64,000 nucleotides of DNA from Jiella sonneratiae (GCF_017353515.1 NZ_JAFMPY010000004.1:124001-188000); one strand, 5' to 3'; positions 33,396 through 43,256 are shown, counted from the stretch's first letter. Numbers and translations are program-made. Notes: a model not told the origin generated them from the sequence alone.

Positions 33396-34070
33396 ATGAC
33401 CTTCTCGCTCGTCGCGCGCTGCGCCGAGACCGGCATGTTCGGCGTCGCGGTCTCCTCCTCCTCGCCCGCCGTCGGGGCGCGGTGCGTCTATGCCCGGGCG
33501 GGCGTCGGCGCGGTCGCCTCGCAGAACGTCACCGACCCGACGCTCGGGCCGCTGGTGCTCGACGCGATGCAGCGCGGCGCCAGCGCCGCAGAGGCGGTGG
33601 AAGAGGCGAAGCGGCGCGGCCGCTTCATCGAATACCGGCAGTTGCTCGTCGTCGACGCAAAGGGCCGCGCGGCGATCCATTCCGGTCCGCATGCCCTCGG
33701 CGTCTTTGCCGAGGCAAGCGCCGAGAACGTCGCCTCGGGCGGCAATCTCCTCGCCGATGCCGGGGTGCCGGAGGCGATCGTCGCGGCCTTCCTCGCCTCC
33801 GCCGGCCATCTCGGCGACCGGCTGATCGCGGCGATGCGGGCGGGGCTTGCCGCAGGCGGCGAGGCCGGGCCGGTGCATTCGGCCGCGATGCGCCTCGTCG
33901 ACGCGGTCGCCTGGCCGGTGGCGGATCTGCGCTGTGACTGGACGGAGGACTGCCCGATCGAGGCGCTCGCCGGGCTCTGGACGATCTACCGGCCGCAGAT
34001 GGACGCCTATGTCACGCGCGCCCTCGATCCGCGCGCGGCACCCTCCTACGGCGTGCCGGGCGACGAGTAG
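33396..34070 (+). CDS. DUF1028 domain protein
   Basis: A 224-residue DUF1028 protein. It begins 'TFSLVARCAETGMFGVAVSSSSPAVGARC' in outline, which resembles the opening strands of Ntn-hydrolases, and shows 'GVGAVASQNVTDP' near 37 and 'GNLLADAGVPEAI' near 112. No enzymatic activity is established for the family that I know of; it commonly travels with RidA proteins, amidohydrolases and peptide-type transporters. It has no signal peptide and no added peptidoglycan-binding domain. It is tightly linked to RidA (4-bp gap). It ends 94 bp from the convergent cysA. Confidence 0.85.
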   Translation: MTFSLVARCAETGMFGVAVSSSSPAVGARCVYARAGVGAVASQNVTDPTLGPLVLDAMQRGASAAEAVEEAKRRGRFIEYRQLLVVDAKGRAAIHSGPHALGVFAEASAENVASGGNLLADAGVPEAIVAAFLASAGHLGDRLIAAMRAGLAAGGEAGPVHSAAMRLVDAVAWPVADLRCDWTEDCPIEALAGLWTIYRPQMDAYVTRALDPRAAPSYGVPGDE

Positions 34071-34164
34071 CGCGGGGCGCCTGCCGCGTGAGACGCCGGT
34101 CCGGCGGGGCCGGCCCGAAAGCCGCCGCGGCTCCGCCCCGGATGGCCGAAGACGGCCGCGCCGC

Positions 34165-35205
34165 TCAGCCGGCGGGATAGATCTGCCAGCGCAGCGGGCG
34201 GAAGGCCTGCACCGGCTCGGGGCAAATCGGCGTCGACGCCGGCACCGCGACTTCCAGGCGCTCGCCCTTGTCGCCGACCTCGAGCTCGATCATCCGGGCG
34301 CCGCCGTGGCGCCGCACGGCGGCGATGCGGCCGGCGATCGCGCCCGCCGACTGGGCGGTGAGCTCCAGGTCGTGCGGGCGCAGCAGCATGCGCGCCGGGC
34401 CGTCCGGCAGGCCGGCGGCGAGCGGGCCGAGGCTGCGGCGGCCGAGAAAGACCTCGCCGCGGTCGACGGTGACCGACAGTGCGCTCGAATCGCCGATGAA
34501 GCCGTGGACGAAGGCCGAGGCCGGCCGGTCGTAGATCTCGTCGGGCGCGCCCACCTGCTCGATGCGGCCCTGGCCCATCACCACCACCCGGTCGGACATC
34601 TCCATCGCCTCCTCCTGGTCGTGGGTGACGAAGACCGTCGTGTGGCCGGTGCGCTCGTGCAGTTCGCGCAGCCAGCGCCGCAGCTCCTTGCGGACCTTGG
34701 CGTCGAGGGCGCCGAAGGGCTCGTCGAGGAGAAGCACCTGCGGCTCGATGGCGAGCGCCCGCGCGAGCGCGACGCGCTGGCGCTGGCCGCCGGAGAGCTG
34801 GTGGGGGAAGCGGTTGCCGATCTGCGGGAGCTGGACGAGTTCCAGCAGTTCGGCGGCGCGGCGCCGGATCACATCCTCCGGCGGGCGGGTCGCCCGGTCG
34901 CGGACCCTCAGGCCGAAGGCGATGTTGTCGGCGACGCTCATGTGGCGGAACAGCGCGTAATGCTGGAACACGAAGCCGACGTTTCGCTCGCGCACGCTCT
35001 TCTGCGAGGCGTCCTCGGCGCCGAAGAACACCGCGCCCGAGGTCGGAAATTCCAGGCCGGCGATGAGCCGCAGCAGCGTCGTCTTGCCGGAGCCGGACGG
35101 GCCGAGAAGGGCGAGGAGCTCGCCGGAGGCGATGTCGAGCGAGACGCCGTGCAGCGCCGGGTAGCGATCGAATTCCTTGCGGAGCCTGCGGATGCTGATG
35201 TCCAT
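34165..35205 (-). CDS. cysA: Sulfate/thiosulfate ABC transporter ATP-binding protein CysA
   Basis: A 346-residue ABC ATPase. Walker A '[11 protein letters not shown]' is near 36, the signature '[15 protein letters not shown]' near 135, Walker B '[12 protein letters not shown]' near 157, and a C-terminal TOBE domain follows (about 240-345). It powers sulfate/thiosulfate import by CysT/CysW. It begins with '[12 protein letters not shown]', typical of CysA. It is the last gene of the leftward sbp-cysT-cysW-cysA set, separated from cysW by 145 bp that contain two hairpins. It ends 94 bp from the convergent DUF1028 gene. Confidence 0.94.
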   Translation of the reverse strand: MDISIRRLRKEFDRYPALHGVSLDIASGELLALLGPSGSGKTTLLRLIAGLEFPTSGAVFFGAEDASQKSVRERNVGFVFQHYALFRHMSVADNIAFGLRVRDRATRPPEDVIRRRAAELLELVQLPQIGNRFPHQLSGGQRQRVALARALAIEPQVLLLDEPFGALDAKVRKELRRWLRELHERTGHTTVFVTHDQEEAMEMSDRVVVMGQGRIEQVGAPDEIYDRPASAFVHGFIGDSSALSVTVDRGEVFLGRRSLGPLAAGLPDGPARMLLRPHDLELTAQSAGAIAGRIAAVRRHGGARMIELEVGDKGERLEVAVPASTPICPEPVQAFRPLRWQIYPAG

Positions 35206-35249
35206 GGACTGTCTCCGGAGCGGATCGGGTTAAAGTTGGATGGGCCGTC

Positions 35250-35346
35250 ATACGAGATCCGCTCGATCAGAGCCGGTCTCGTATCAAGCCCGCGCGGTGA
35301 ATGAGCGTCGTTGTTTCCGGCATCACGAAAGTGATCTGCCGGAAAC
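35250..35346 (-). promoter_or_regulatory. Two consecutive hairpins between cysW and cysA
   Basis: Stem 1 is ATACGAGA (35250-35257) with TCTCGTAT (35277-35284). Stem 2 is GTTTCCGGCA (35313-35322) with TGCCGGAAAC (35337-35346), extended inward by TCAC/GTGA around a four-base loop. Both are perfect. No U-tract follows on the minus strand, so they are not simple terminators. They may be RNA-processing, stability or attenuation elements that set CysA level relative to the permeases. Confidence 0.6.
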
Positions 35347-35350
35347 CGTG

Positions 35351-36283
35351 TCAGTGGCCGCGGCGGGGCTTCAGCCCGCCGCCGTGCCGCCATTCGAGCA
35401 GGCTCTTCAGGAGCAGCGTCGCGAGGGCGAGGAGGGCGAGCAGCGAGGCGACGGCGAAGGCGGCCGGAAAGGCGTATTCGTTGTAGAGGATCTCGACATG
35501 CAGCGGCATCGTGTCGGTGACGCCGCGGATGTGGCCCGAGACCACCGAGACCGCGCCGAACTCGCCCATCGCCCGGGCGTTGCAGAGGAGCACGCCGTAG
35601 AGCAGCGCCCAGCGGACGTTGGGCAGCGTCACCAGGCGGAACGCCTGGAGGCCGCTCGCCCCGAGCGAGATCGCCGCCTCCTCGTCGCCGGTTCCCTGTT
35701 CCTGCATCAGCGGGATCAGCTCGCGGGCGACGAAGGGGAAGGTGACGAAGATCGTCGCCAGCGCGATGCCCGGAACGGCGAAGACGACGTCGATGCCGTG
35801 GTCGGAGAGCCAGGGGCCGAGAGCGCCCTGGCTGCCGAAGATGAGCACGAAGACGAGGCCCGCGACCACCGGCGAGACCGAGAACGGCAGATCGATGAGA
35901 GTGATCAGGAAGCTCTTGCCGACGAAGTCGAACTTGGCGATCGCCCAGGCGGCGCAGAGGCCGAAGACGAGATTGGCCGGCACCGCGATCGCCGAGACGA
36001 GGAGCGTCAGCCGGATCGCCGCCAGTGCGTCGGGATCGGCGAGCGCGGCGAGATAGACCCCGACGCCGCCCTTCAGGGCCTCGACGAAGACGAGGACCAG
36101 CGGCAGCACCAGGACGAAGCCGAGAAAGGCGAGGGCGGCGGCGATGAGCAGCCGGCGGACGGCCGGCCGCTCGCCGGTCGGCGCCTGCCAGCGGCGCCTT
36201 GCGGGATCGCGCGCTTCGAGGCCGCTTTTCGCCGGGCGATCGAGGGGAGCCGCGGATGCCACGGGTTCGACGTTTCTACGCAT
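35351..36283 (-). CDS. cysW: Sulfate ABC transporter permease CysW
   Basis: A 310-residue permease with about six hydrophobic spans after a 40-residue polar N-terminal extension. Family landmarks are '[19 protein letters not shown]' in outline near 140-158, the EAA loop '[22 protein letters not shown]' in outline near 207-228 and '[19 protein letters not shown]' near 243. The start overlaps the cysT end by 8 bp. It pairs with CysT to form the sulfate channel. The extension is longer than in most CysW proteins, but no better start lies downstream in the same context. Confidence 0.93.
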   Translation of the reverse strand: MRRNVEPVASAAPLDRPAKSGLEARDPARRRWQAPTGERPAVRRLLIAAALAFLGFVLVLPLVLVFVEALKGGVGVYLAALADPDALAAIRLTLLVSAIAVPANLVFGLCAAWAIAKFDFVGKSFLITLIDLPFSVSPVVAGLVFVLIFGSQGALGPWLSDHGIDVVFAVPGIALATIFVTFPFVARELIPLMQEQGTGDEEAAISLGASGLQAFRLVTLPNVRWALLYGVLLCNARAMGEFGAVSVVSGHIRGVTDTMPLHVEILYNEYAFPAAFAVASLLALLALATLLLKSLLEWRHGGGLKPRRGH

Positions 36284-37151
36284 GGCGCCCGAGCCTCCGG
36301 CGGCCGACCGCCTGGATCAGGTTGATCGTCAGGAGCATGAGGAAGGCGATTCCCAGCATCTCGGCGGCGAGCGCCGTCGCCGCGGCGTAGTCGTATTCTT
36401 CGAGCCTGATGACGATGAGCAGCGGTGCGATCTCGGAGACGTAGGGAATGTTGCCGGCGATGAAGATCACCGAGCCGTATTCGCCGACCGCCCGGGCCAG
36501 CGCCAGCGCGAAGCCGGTGAGGATCGACGGCAGCAGCGCCGGCAGGACGACCCGGAACACCGTCTGCCGGCGCGAGGCCCCGAGCGTCGCCGCCGCCTCC
36601 TCGACGTCGCGGTCGAGGTCGCGCAGCACCGGTTCGACGGTGCGCACCACGAAAGGCAGGCCGACGAAGGTGAGCGCCGCGACGACGCCGAGTGGCGTAT
36701 AGGCGATCTTCAGCCCGAGCGGCGCAAGATACTGGCCGACCCAGCCGTTCGGGGCATAGAGCGCCGTCAGCGCGATGCCGGCGACGGCGGTCGGCAGCGC
36801 GAAGGGCAGGTCGATGACGGCGTCCACGACCCGCCGGAGCGGGAAGTCGTATCGCACCAGCACCCAGGCGACCAGGACGCCGAAGACGGCGTTGATGCTC
36901 GCCGCGGCGAGCGCGGCGAGGAAGGAAAGCCGCAGCGCCGCCAGCGTGCGCGGGTCCGTGGCCAGCGCGGCGAAGTCGGAAATGCCGAGGCCCGCCGCCT
37001 TCGCCACCAGCGCGCCGAGCGGCACCAGCACCACGGCCGACAGATAGAGGAGGGTGAAGCCGAGCGTCAGGCCGAAACCCGGCAGCACGCTCGGCTGGCG
37101 CAGGCGCGGCAGCGTGCCGGCGGCAAAGCGCGGGAGGAGGGCGGCGGTCAT
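36276..37151 (-). CDS. cysT: Sulfate ABC transporter permease CysT
   Basis: A 291-residue permease opening '[23 protein letters not shown]' in outline after about 22 residues, as CysT (CysU) does. '[23 protein letters not shown]' in outline, the EAA loop '[21 protein letters not shown]' and '[16 protein letters not shown]' support the call. It lies seven bases downstream of the sulfate-binding gene and overlaps cysW. It provides half of the transmembrane pathway for sulfate or thiosulfate. Confidence 0.93.
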   Translation of the reverse strand: MTAALLPRFAAGTLPRLRQPSVLPGFGLTLGFTLLYLSAVVLVPLGALVAKAAGLGISDFAALATDPRTLAALRLSFLAALAAASINAVFGVLVAWVLVRYDFPLRRVVDAVIDLPFALPTAVAGIALTALYAPNGWVGQYLAPLGLKIAYTPLGVVAALTFVGLPFVVRTVEPVLRDLDRDVEEAAATLGASRRQTVFRVVLPALLPSILTGFALALARAVGEYGSVIFIAGNIPYVSEIAPLLIVIRLEEYDYAAATALAAEMLGIAFLMLLTINLIQAVGRRRLGRHA

Positions 37152-37158
37152 CGCGGCC

Positions 37159-38166
37159 TCACTCGCCGGGTTTCATGATCTGGTCGAAGACGCCGCCGTC
37201 GCCGAAGAAGCGCGGCTGCGCCTTCGCCCAGCCGCCGAAGTCGGCGACGGTGACGAGGTCGAGCCTGGCGAAGCGCTTCAGGTCTTCCGGCGCGGCGTCC
37301 TCGGGGTGGGACGGCCGGAAGTAGTGCTTTGCCGCGAGCGCCTGGCCGGCGGGCGCGTAGAGAAAGTCGAGATAGGCCCGGGCCGCCTCCTCGGTGCCCT
37401 TCCTGCCGGCATTGCCGGGAACCAGCGCGACCGGCGGTTCGGCCTTGATCGAGAGGGACGGCGTGACGATGTCGAAGCCGTCGGGGCCGAGCTGCTCCAG
37501 CGCGAGATAGGCTTCGTTCTCCCAGCCGACGAGCACGTCGCCGATGCCGCGCTGGACGAAGGTCGTCGTCGCGCCGCGTGCGCCGGTGTCGAGAACCGGG
37601 GCGTTGCGGTAGATGCGGGCGACGAAGTCCTGCACCTTCGCTTCGTCGCCGCCGAACTTCTTCTCGCCATAGGCCCAGGCGGCGAGGAAGTTCCAGCGCG
37701 CCCCGCCGGAGGTCTTGGGGTTCGGCGTGACGACGGCGACGCCCTCCCTGGCAAGATCGTCCCAGTCCCGGATGTTCTTCGGATTGCCCTTGCGCACCAG
37801 GAAGACGATGGTCGACGTGTAGGGGCAGCTGTTGTCCGGCAGCATGCCCTGCCAGTCGGCGGGGATCCTGCCCGTCGCCCTGGCGATGGCGTCGATGTCG
37901 GCGGCGAGCGCCAGCGTCACCACGTCGGCGTCGAGCCCGTCGACGACGGCGCGGGCCTGAGCGCCCGAACCGCCATGCGACATGCGGATCGCCACCGGAG
38001 GATGACCCTCGGCCTGCCATTTCGCAGCGAAGGCCGTATTGAAGTCCCGATAGAATTCCCGCGTCGGATCGTAGGAGACGTTGAGCAGTGTCTCGGACCG
38101 GGCCGTCCCTGCGGCGAGGATCGAGACGGCGGCCGCGAAAAGGGCGGCCTTCACGGAATTGCGCAT
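37159..38166 (-). CDS. sbp: Sulfate-binding protein Sbp
   Basis: A 335-residue periplasmic sulfate-binding protein with a signal peptide of about 24 residues ('AGTARSE' cleavage region). The mature protein starts '[18 protein letters not shown]', the family opening. '[26 protein letters not shown]' in outline and '[18 protein letters not shown]' carry sulfate-contacting residues. The ATG at 38166 is chosen because everything further upstream in frame is low-complexity. It is the first gene of the leftward transporter unit, and its control region includes TTGACA and a perfect palindrome. CysP-type thiosulfate specificity is possible. Confidence 0.94.
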   Translation of the reverse strand: MRNSVKAALFAAAVSILAAGTARSETLLNVSYDPTREFYRDFNTAFAAKWQAEGHPPVAIRMSHGGSGAQARAVVDGLDADVVTLALAADIDAIARATGRIPADWQGMLPDNSCPYTSTIVFLVRKGNPKNIRDWDDLAREGVAVVTPNPKTSGGARWNFLAAWAYGEKKFGGDEAKVQDFVARIYRNAPVLDTGARGATTTFVQRGIGDVLVGWENEAYLALEQLGPDGFDIVTPSLSIKAEPPVALVPGNAGRKGTEEAARAYLDFLYAPAGQALAAKHYFRPSHPEDAAPEDLKRFARLDLVTVADFGGWAKAQPRFFGDGGVFDQIMKPGE

Positions 38167-38200
38167 GAAACCCTCATTTGTCGACCGAGATAGTCGGGTA

Positions 38201-38232
38201 TTAATCTCGATTAAACCGATAGGGTTTGTCAA
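38201..38232 (-). promoter_or_regulatory. Promoter and palindromic operator before sbp
   Basis: On the minus strand a consensus TTGACA lies at 38232-38227. TTAATC-TC-GATTAA (38201-38214), a perfect 6-2-6 palindrome, covers the place where the -10 should be. The region is AT-rich in a GC-rich genome. A repressor bound here would block RNA polymerase; the Rrf2 protein encoded upstream and a CysB-like LysR protein are candidates. Confidence 0.55.
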
Positions 38233-38433
38233 TAGGGATCGTTTCGGAGCGATGACGCGGTGGCGGGACAGGAGGCGCGGCACCGCATCGCGTGCCATGG
38301 CGCCGCCGCCGGGCGGCGAGACAGGCAAGCCACGCCGCAGCCTCGCGCGCCGGTTCACCGGCCGGTGACGAGCCATAGGGATGGCGGCAGTTGTCGGGTG
38401 CAACGTCCGCCGGAAGGGCGGCGCCGTCTACGG

Positions 38434-38883
38434 TCAGGCCTCGGCCTCGGCGACGGCCGCCGCCGCCCGGCCCTGCTGGGCGAGGGCGTCGGCGATGGTC
38501 GTGCGGTCGAGCACGTCGCGGGCCGACTGGGCGACCTGGGCGAAGACGCGGCGGATCTCGCACGCCGACTCGCTGCGGCAATCGGCGCAGCGGCGATAGG
38601 CGATGCGGCTGAGGCAGGGCAGCGGCGCGATCGGCCCGTCGATGAGGCGCAGCACCTCGCCGAAGGTGATCGCGTCGGCAGGCTTCAGCAGATAATAGCC
38701 GCCGAGCTTGCCGCGCCGGCTGTGGACGATGCCGACGCGCTTCAGGTCGAGCAGGATCTGTTCGAGGAATTTCCGCGGGATCGTCTGGCTTTCGGCGATC
38801 TCGGCGGTGACCAGCCCGGCGTCGCCGGCGCGGGCGAGGGCGATGAGGGCCCGCAGCGCGTATTTGGCTTTCTGGCTGATCAT
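38434..38883 (-). CDS. Rrf2 family transcriptional regulator, probable Fe-S sensor
   Basis: A 149-residue Rrf2 protein starting 'MISQKAKYALRAL', the family opening; a longer in-frame ATG at 38943 is less likely. The winged helix spans about 1-75 ('IPRKFLEQILLDLKRVGIV' is the recognition part). A loop carries C90, C99, C102 and C108, enough to bind an Fe-S cluster, as in IscR/RsrR-type members. It lies upstream of sbp-cysTWA in the same direction, 267 bp away, and is a natural candidate to link sulfur import to cluster or cysteine status. CymR-type Rrf2 regulators of cysteine metabolism lack these cysteines. Confidence 0.87.
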   Translation of the reverse strand: MISQKAKYALRALIALARAGDAGLVTAEIAESQTIPRKFLEQILLDLKRVGIVHSRRGKLGGYYLLKPADAITFGEVLRLIDGPIAPLPCLSRIAYRRCADCRSESACEIRRVFAQVAQSARDVLDRTTIADALAQQGRAAAAVAEAEA

Positions 38884-39012
38884 GCCGGCGATTGATCCGA
38901 TACTCGATGTCGTTTCGGGAGATAGGCGATTTGCCGCGAGCATGCCACCCGTGGCGACGCTTCAGGTCGGATCGCCCGAGCGGCTGCCGCCGGCTTCTGT
39001 TAGCGTGCTCCG

Positions 39013-39954
39013 ATGACCGACCCCGCTTCCGATTCCGACGGCTCGCGCGAGCCGCAATTCTCGACCGCCTTCGATCCCGCCCATGGCAGGCCGGTGTCCG
39101 TCGCCCCCGGCATCCTGCGGGTGACCGCCGACAACCCGTCGCCCTTCACCTTCAGGGGGACCAACAGCCACGTCGTCGGCGACGCCGCCCGCTGCTTCGT
39201 CGTCGATCCCGGACCGGCGGACGAGGCGCATCTCGCCGCGCTTCTCGAGGCCGTCGACGGGCGCAGGGTCGAGGCGGTGATCCTCACCCACACCCATTCC
39301 GACCATTCCGCCCTGGCGATGCGCCTCGCTGCGGAAGTTTCGGCGCCGCTCCTCGGCGCCCGGCGAAAGGCCGCTCCGCCGCCTGCCGCCGGCGTGCCGG
39401 TGCTCGACGCCGAGCCGGCCGGCGACCTCGCCTTTGCCCGTCATCTCGAAGACGGCGAGACCCTCGATCTCGGCGACCGCAGCGTCGAGGTCGTCGCGAC
39501 GCCCGGCCACGCCTCCGACCACGTCGCGCTGGCGCTTTCCGGCTCGGGGATCCTTCTGTCCGGCGACCACGTGATGGCCTGGTCGACCAGCGTCGTCGCG
39601 CCGCCCGACGGCTCGATGGGTGACTATATGGCTTCGCTCGAAAAGCTGCTTTCCCGCAGCGAGACCCGCTATCTGCCGGGCCATGGCGGCCCGGTCGAGC
39701 GCCCGGTTTCCTTCGTCAAGGCGCTGCTCCATCACCGGCGGATGCGCGAGACGGCGATCCTGAAGCGCCTCGATGCCGGCGACGAGACGATCCCGGCGAT
39801 CGTCGCGGCGATCTATCCGGGGCTCGACCCGCGGCTGCAAGGCGCCGCCGGCCTGTCGGTACTCGCGCATTTGGAGGATCTTCAGGCCCGCCGCCTGGTG
39901 TGCTCGGCCGCTTCGCCCGGCGGCGCCGCGGTCTACTGGCCGGCGGCTCGCTGA
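39013..39954 (+). CDS. MBL-fold metallohydrolase (LACTB2-like)
   Basis: A 313-residue metallo-beta-lactamase-fold hydrolase. Metal ligands are H93, H95, D97 and H98 ('THTHSDHS'), a later His in 'TPGHASDHVAL' and Asp in 'LLSGDHVM'. The C-terminal helical segment ending in a winged-helix-like region (about 240-300) is typical of LACTB2-type proteins, some of which are RNA endonucleases while others hydrolyse thioesters. The substrate is unknown. It is divergent from the Rrf2 gene and convergent with the DUF1499 gene (40-bp gap). Confidence 0.87.
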   Translation: MTDPASDSDGSREPQFSTAFDPAHGRPVSVAPGILRVTADNPSPFTFRGTNSHVVGDAARCFVVDPGPADEAHLAALLEAVDGRRVEAVILTHTHSDHSALAMRLAAEVSAPLLGARRKAAPPPAAGVPVLDAEPAGDLAFARHLEDGETLDLGDRSVEVVATPGHASDHVALALSGSGILLSGDHVMAWSTSVVAPPDGSMGDYMASLEKLLSRSETRYLPGHGGPVERPVSFVKALLHHRRMRETAILKRLDAGDETIPAIVAAIYPGLDPRLQGAAGLSVLAHLEDLQARRLVCSAASPGGAAVYWPAAR

Positions 39955-39994
39955 GCCCGCGCGCCGCGGCGGGAGAAGGAGGTGAAGCGGCAGG

Positions 39995-40915
39995 TCAGGA
40001 TGCGTTCGACACCTGCCCGGCCAGCGCGGCGTCGAGGTCGGCGAAGAAGCCTTCCAGGAAGCGGCGGTTCTGGCCGAAGTCGATCTCCATCTTCTGCGAG
40101 GTCGAGCGCGCGTCGACGAAGGTCTCGCTGCCGTCTTCGACGACGCGGATCTCGACGGTGCTCGGCAGGCCGAGCAGGAAGTCGCGCGCGGTCGCGACGA
40201 TCCGGTACTGGTCGCTGTCGCGGGTGCCGACGAGATCGGCGGGACTGAGCCGCTCGGCCTCGGCCCGGAAGGTCGGGACCGGCACCTTCACCGTGCCGCT
40301 GACCCCGAGGTCGCCCTCCACCTCGTTGTCGGGCGCTGCGTCCGGATCGCCGAGGCTGACGTCGTCGACCGGCCACTTCTCGTCGGACAGGACGAGCCGG
40401 ACGGCCTTGTAGATCTCGGGCGCGGCCGCGAGATAGCGCCGCCCGGTGACGACGCTCGGCGGGTCCTCGGCGCTGATCGCCCGCTGCCAGCGCGGCGGGA
40501 CGTGTCGCGGCGCGTCGATCACGTCGGCGATCGGGTCGGGCTCCATGCCCTCGGTATAGGCGAGATTGGCGCGCGGATTGTCGACCGCGAGGAAGGTCGC
40601 GAAAGCGAAGGGCGCGAGTGCGAACAGCGACAGCGCGAAGGCGGCGATCGCCTTGCCGCCGCCGAGAAGGCCGGAGAACCAGACCCGGACGAGGCCGTAG
40701 ACGGCGATGAGGAAGGAGAGGCACGCCATCGTCGCGGCGAGGACGAGAATGAGGGCAAGGGCCTGCGGCAGGATTCCGCCGGCCCTGAAGATGCCGAAGC
40801 CGGCCGCCACCAGGACGATCGCCAGGACGGCGAGCCAGCGGGCGAAGCCGGCCAGCCGCAGGCGCTTGCGGACGTAATGGCCGGAGACCGGCAGGCTGGC
40901 GAAGACAAGGCTCAT
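39995..40915 (-). CDS. DUF1499 domain membrane protein
   Basis: A 306-residue protein with three hydrophobic helices in the first 115 residues ('WLAVLAIVLVAAGFGIF', 'LALILVLAATMACLSFLIAV', 'IAAFALSLFALAPFAFATFL') and a soluble DUF1499 domain after about residue 125. The C-terminal strand ending 'DARSTSQKMEIDFGQNRRFLEGFF' in outline is the DUF1499 mark. Function is unknown; family members sit at the envelope. Its stop lies 40 bp from that of the MBL gene. It may be co-transcribed with the upstream acyl-CoA ligase, though 123 bp separate them. Confidence 0.83.
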   Translation of the reverse strand: MSLVFASLPVSGHYVRKRLRLAGFARWLAVLAIVLVAAGFGIFRAGGILPQALALILVLAATMACLSFLIAVYGLVRVWFSGLLGGGKAIAAFALSLFALAPFAFATFLAVDNPRANLAYTEGMEPDPIADVIDAPRHVPPRWQRAISAEDPPSVVTGRRYLAAAPEIYKAVRLVLSDEKWPVDDVSLGDPDAAPDNEVEGDLGVSGTVKVPVPTFRAEAERLSPADLVGTRDSDQYRIVATARDFLLGLPSTVEIRVVEDGSETFVDARSTSQKMEIDFGQNRRFLEGFFADLDAALAGQVSNAS

Positions 40916-41038
40916 CTAGCTCATTCCAGAACCGTCGTGCCGACGTCGGCGTCGGGACGTTCTTATACCAGCCGGAGACGCGGCTGGCACGCCCGTCCGG
41001 CCGCGCCGTCCCAAGGCGCCGGCTTCGGCGCGCCGGCC

Positions 41039-42667
41039 TCAGCGCGTCGGCAGGACGTAGTCGCGGAATTCCTCCCTGAGCGCCGTCTTGCGGATCTTGC
41101 CGGCCGCCGTGTGCGGGATCTCCTCGACGAAGACGACGTCGTCGGGCATCCACCACTTGGCGATCTTGCCTTCCAGGAAGGCGAGGAGATCCGCCTTGCT
41201 CGGCTCGCGGCCCTGCTTGCGCACGCAGACGAGCAGCGGCCGTTCGTCCCATTTGGGATGCGCGAGGCCGATCACCGCGGCTTCGGCGACGTCCGGATGG
41301 CCGACCGCGATGTTCTCGATCTCGATCGACGAGATCCACTCGCCGCCCGACTTGATGACGTCCTTCGCCCGGTCGGTGATCTGCATGTAGCCGTGCTGGT
41401 CGATATGGGCGACGTCGCCGGTGTCGAACCAGCCGTCGGCGTCGAAGAGCTCGGCTCCCTGGTTCTTGTAGTAGGCCTTGGCGACCGACGGCCCGCGCAC
41501 CTTCAGCCGGCCGAAGGTCCTGCCGTCGCGCGGCTGGGTGCGGTTCGCGTCGTCCGTCACCTTCATCTCGACGCCGAAGGGCGGGAATCCCTGCTTTTCC
41601 TCCACCGCAAGCAGCGCATCGCCTTCGAGCCCGGCATATTCCGGCTTGATCGCGCAGAGCGTGCCGAGCGGGCTCATCTCGGTCATGCCCCAGGCGTGGA
41701 CGACCTGCGCCCCGTAGCGGTTCTGGAACGCCTCGGTGACCCGGCGCGGGCAGGCCGAGCCGCCGATGATGACACGCTCGAGATCCGGCAGGTCGCCGCC
41801 ATGCGCCTCCAGATGCTGGAGCAGCATCAGCCAGACGGTCGGGACCGCCGCGGTGCAGGTCACCCGTTCCTCGGTCAGGATCTCGTAGACCGACGCGCCG
41901 TCCATCTTCGGGCCGGGCATGACCAGCGACGCGCCGGTCATCGGCGAGGTCAGGGCGATGCCCCAGCCGTTGGCGTGGAAGAACGGCACGATCGGCAGCA
42001 TGCGGGAGGCGGAGGAGAGATTCATCGCGTCCGGCGCCTGCGCGATCATCGAATGCAGGACGTTGGAGCGGTGGGAGTAGACGACGCCCTTGGGATTGCC
42101 GGTAGTGCCGGAGGTGTAACACATGCCGGCGGCGGTGTTCTCGTCGAAGCTGCGCCAGGCGAAATCGCCGTCGGCCTCCTTCAGCCATTCCTCGTAGGCG
42201 ACGGCATTCTTGAGTTTCGTCTCCGGCATGTGTGCGGCGTCGGTGAGGACGACGACCTTCTTCAGGCTCGGAACGCTGGGAGCCAGCGCCTCGACCAGCG
42301 GCACGAAGGTGATGTCGACGAAGATCAGCTTGTCTTCGGCGTCGTTCATGATCCAGGCGAGCTGCTCGGGAAACAGCCGCGGGTTCAGGGTGTGGTAGAT
42401 CGCGCCGACGCCCATGATGCCGTACCAGCATTCGAGGTGGCGCCAGGTGTTCCAGGCCATGGTGGCGATGCGGTCGCCGAGCCCGTAGCCCTCGCTTTCG
42501 AGACGCTGGGCGATCCTCAGCGCCCGGTCGCGCACCTCGCGGTAGTTCGTCCGGTGCATCGGCCCCTCGACCGAACGGCTGACGACCTCGCGCAGCGGAT
42601 GCTCGTTGGCGGCATGGTCGATCACCTTGGAGCAGAGCAAGGGCCAGTCCTGCATCAGTCCGCGCAT
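41039..42667 (-). CDS. Long-chain/medium-chain fatty acid-CoA ligase
   Basis: A 542-residue ANL-superfamily ligase. It has the P-loop '[17 protein letters not shown]' near 184, the adenylate motif '[11 protein letters not shown]' near 331, '[12 protein letters not shown]' near 415 and the catalytic lysine region '[17 protein letters not shown]' near 520. The opening '[20 protein letters not shown]' in outline resembles the alkK/medium-chain ligase group. It converts fatty acids to acyl-CoA at the cytoplasmic membrane. The ATG at 42667 excludes a 152-residue low-complexity upstream extension. It is divergent from the acidic hypothetical gene at 42843. Confidence 0.91.
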   Translation of the reverse strand: MRGLMQDWPLLCSKVIDHAANEHPLREVVSRSVEGPMHRTNYREVRDRALRIAQRLESEGYGLGDRIATMAWNTWRHLECWYGIMGVGAIYHTLNPRLFPEQLAWIMNDAEDKLIFVDITFVPLVEALAPSVPSLKKVVVLTDAAHMPETKLKNAVAYEEWLKEADGDFAWRSFDENTAAGMCYTSGTTGNPKGVVYSHRSNVLHSMIAQAPDAMNLSSASRMLPIVPFFHANGWGIALTSPMTGASLVMPGPKMDGASVYEILTEERVTCTAAVPTVWLMLLQHLEAHGGDLPDLERVIIGGSACPRRVTEAFQNRYGAQVVHAWGMTEMSPLGTLCAIKPEYAGLEGDALLAVEEKQGFPPFGVEMKVTDDANRTQPRDGRTFGRLKVRGPSVAKAYYKNQGAELFDADGWFDTGDVAHIDQHGYMQITDRAKDVIKSGGEWISSIEIENIAVGHPDVAEAAVIGLAHPKWDERPLLVCVRKQGREPSKADLLAFLEGKIAKWWMPDDVVFVEEIPHTAAGKIRKTALREEFRDYVLPTR

Positions 42668-42842
42668 GTCGTCTTCCTCCCGTTTCGGCGCCCCTTGCGG
42701 CTCCCCGGCGCCGGCGATTTTCTGGTTGCGCCACTGTGTCGCCAAAGCCGCCGGCTTGTCCAGTCGCGCGGCGGCGGACAAAGTTTGGACATTTCCCCGC
42801 GCCACAACCGCCGCCAAGGACAAGCGAAACAGGGGGTTCGGC

Positions 42843-43256
42843 ATGCAGACCAACGAGGTGGCCGACATCGATCCGTTCGAGGCAGGCGAGGGCGTGGAGG
42901 CGGTCGAGTTCGAGCTCGCGCTCGGCACGAGCGATCTCGGCGAGACGAGTTTCGAGGACTGCGTGCGCCACGCGGCCGAGATGATCGGCGGCGAGTTCCT
43001 CTTCGCCATGCCGGCCGACGGCTCCTTCGAGGACACCAGCGAGATCGCCGCGATCCACATGGGCGGGGGCGCCGACCGGACGGGCCGGGTGTTCTTCGCG
43101 GTGCTCGATCTCGACGGGGACACGATGCGCGTCGCCGATCGCGAGGAGGTCGGCGAGCGCTTCTACGGCTTTGCCCGGGCCTTCGTCGGGGTGCTGTCGC
43201 GCATCCGCGACGAAATGCCGTCCTTCGGGCAGATGGACGCCGAAGGCACCGCCTGA
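42843..43256 (+). CDS. Acidic hypothetical protein
   Basis: A 137-residue acidic protein that I do not recognise. The ATG has AGGGGG eight bases upstream. There are no membrane spans and no signal peptide. The first 30 residues are strongly acidic ('DIDPFEAGEGVEAVEFELAL'), and a later strand pattern 'GRVFFAVLDLDGDTMRVADREEVGERF' in outline suggests an alpha/beta fold. It is transcribed alone between the divergent acyl-CoA ligase and the convergent nrsF. Coding is supported by the ribosome-binding site and GC-rich third positions, not by a known family. Confidence 0.6.
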   Translation: MQTNEVADIDPFEAGEGVEAVEFELALGTSDLGETSFEDCVRHAAEMIGGEFLFAMPADGSFEDTSEIAAIHMGGGADRTGRVFFAVLDLDGDTMRVADREEVGERFYGFARAFVGVLSRIRDEMPSFGQMDAEGTA

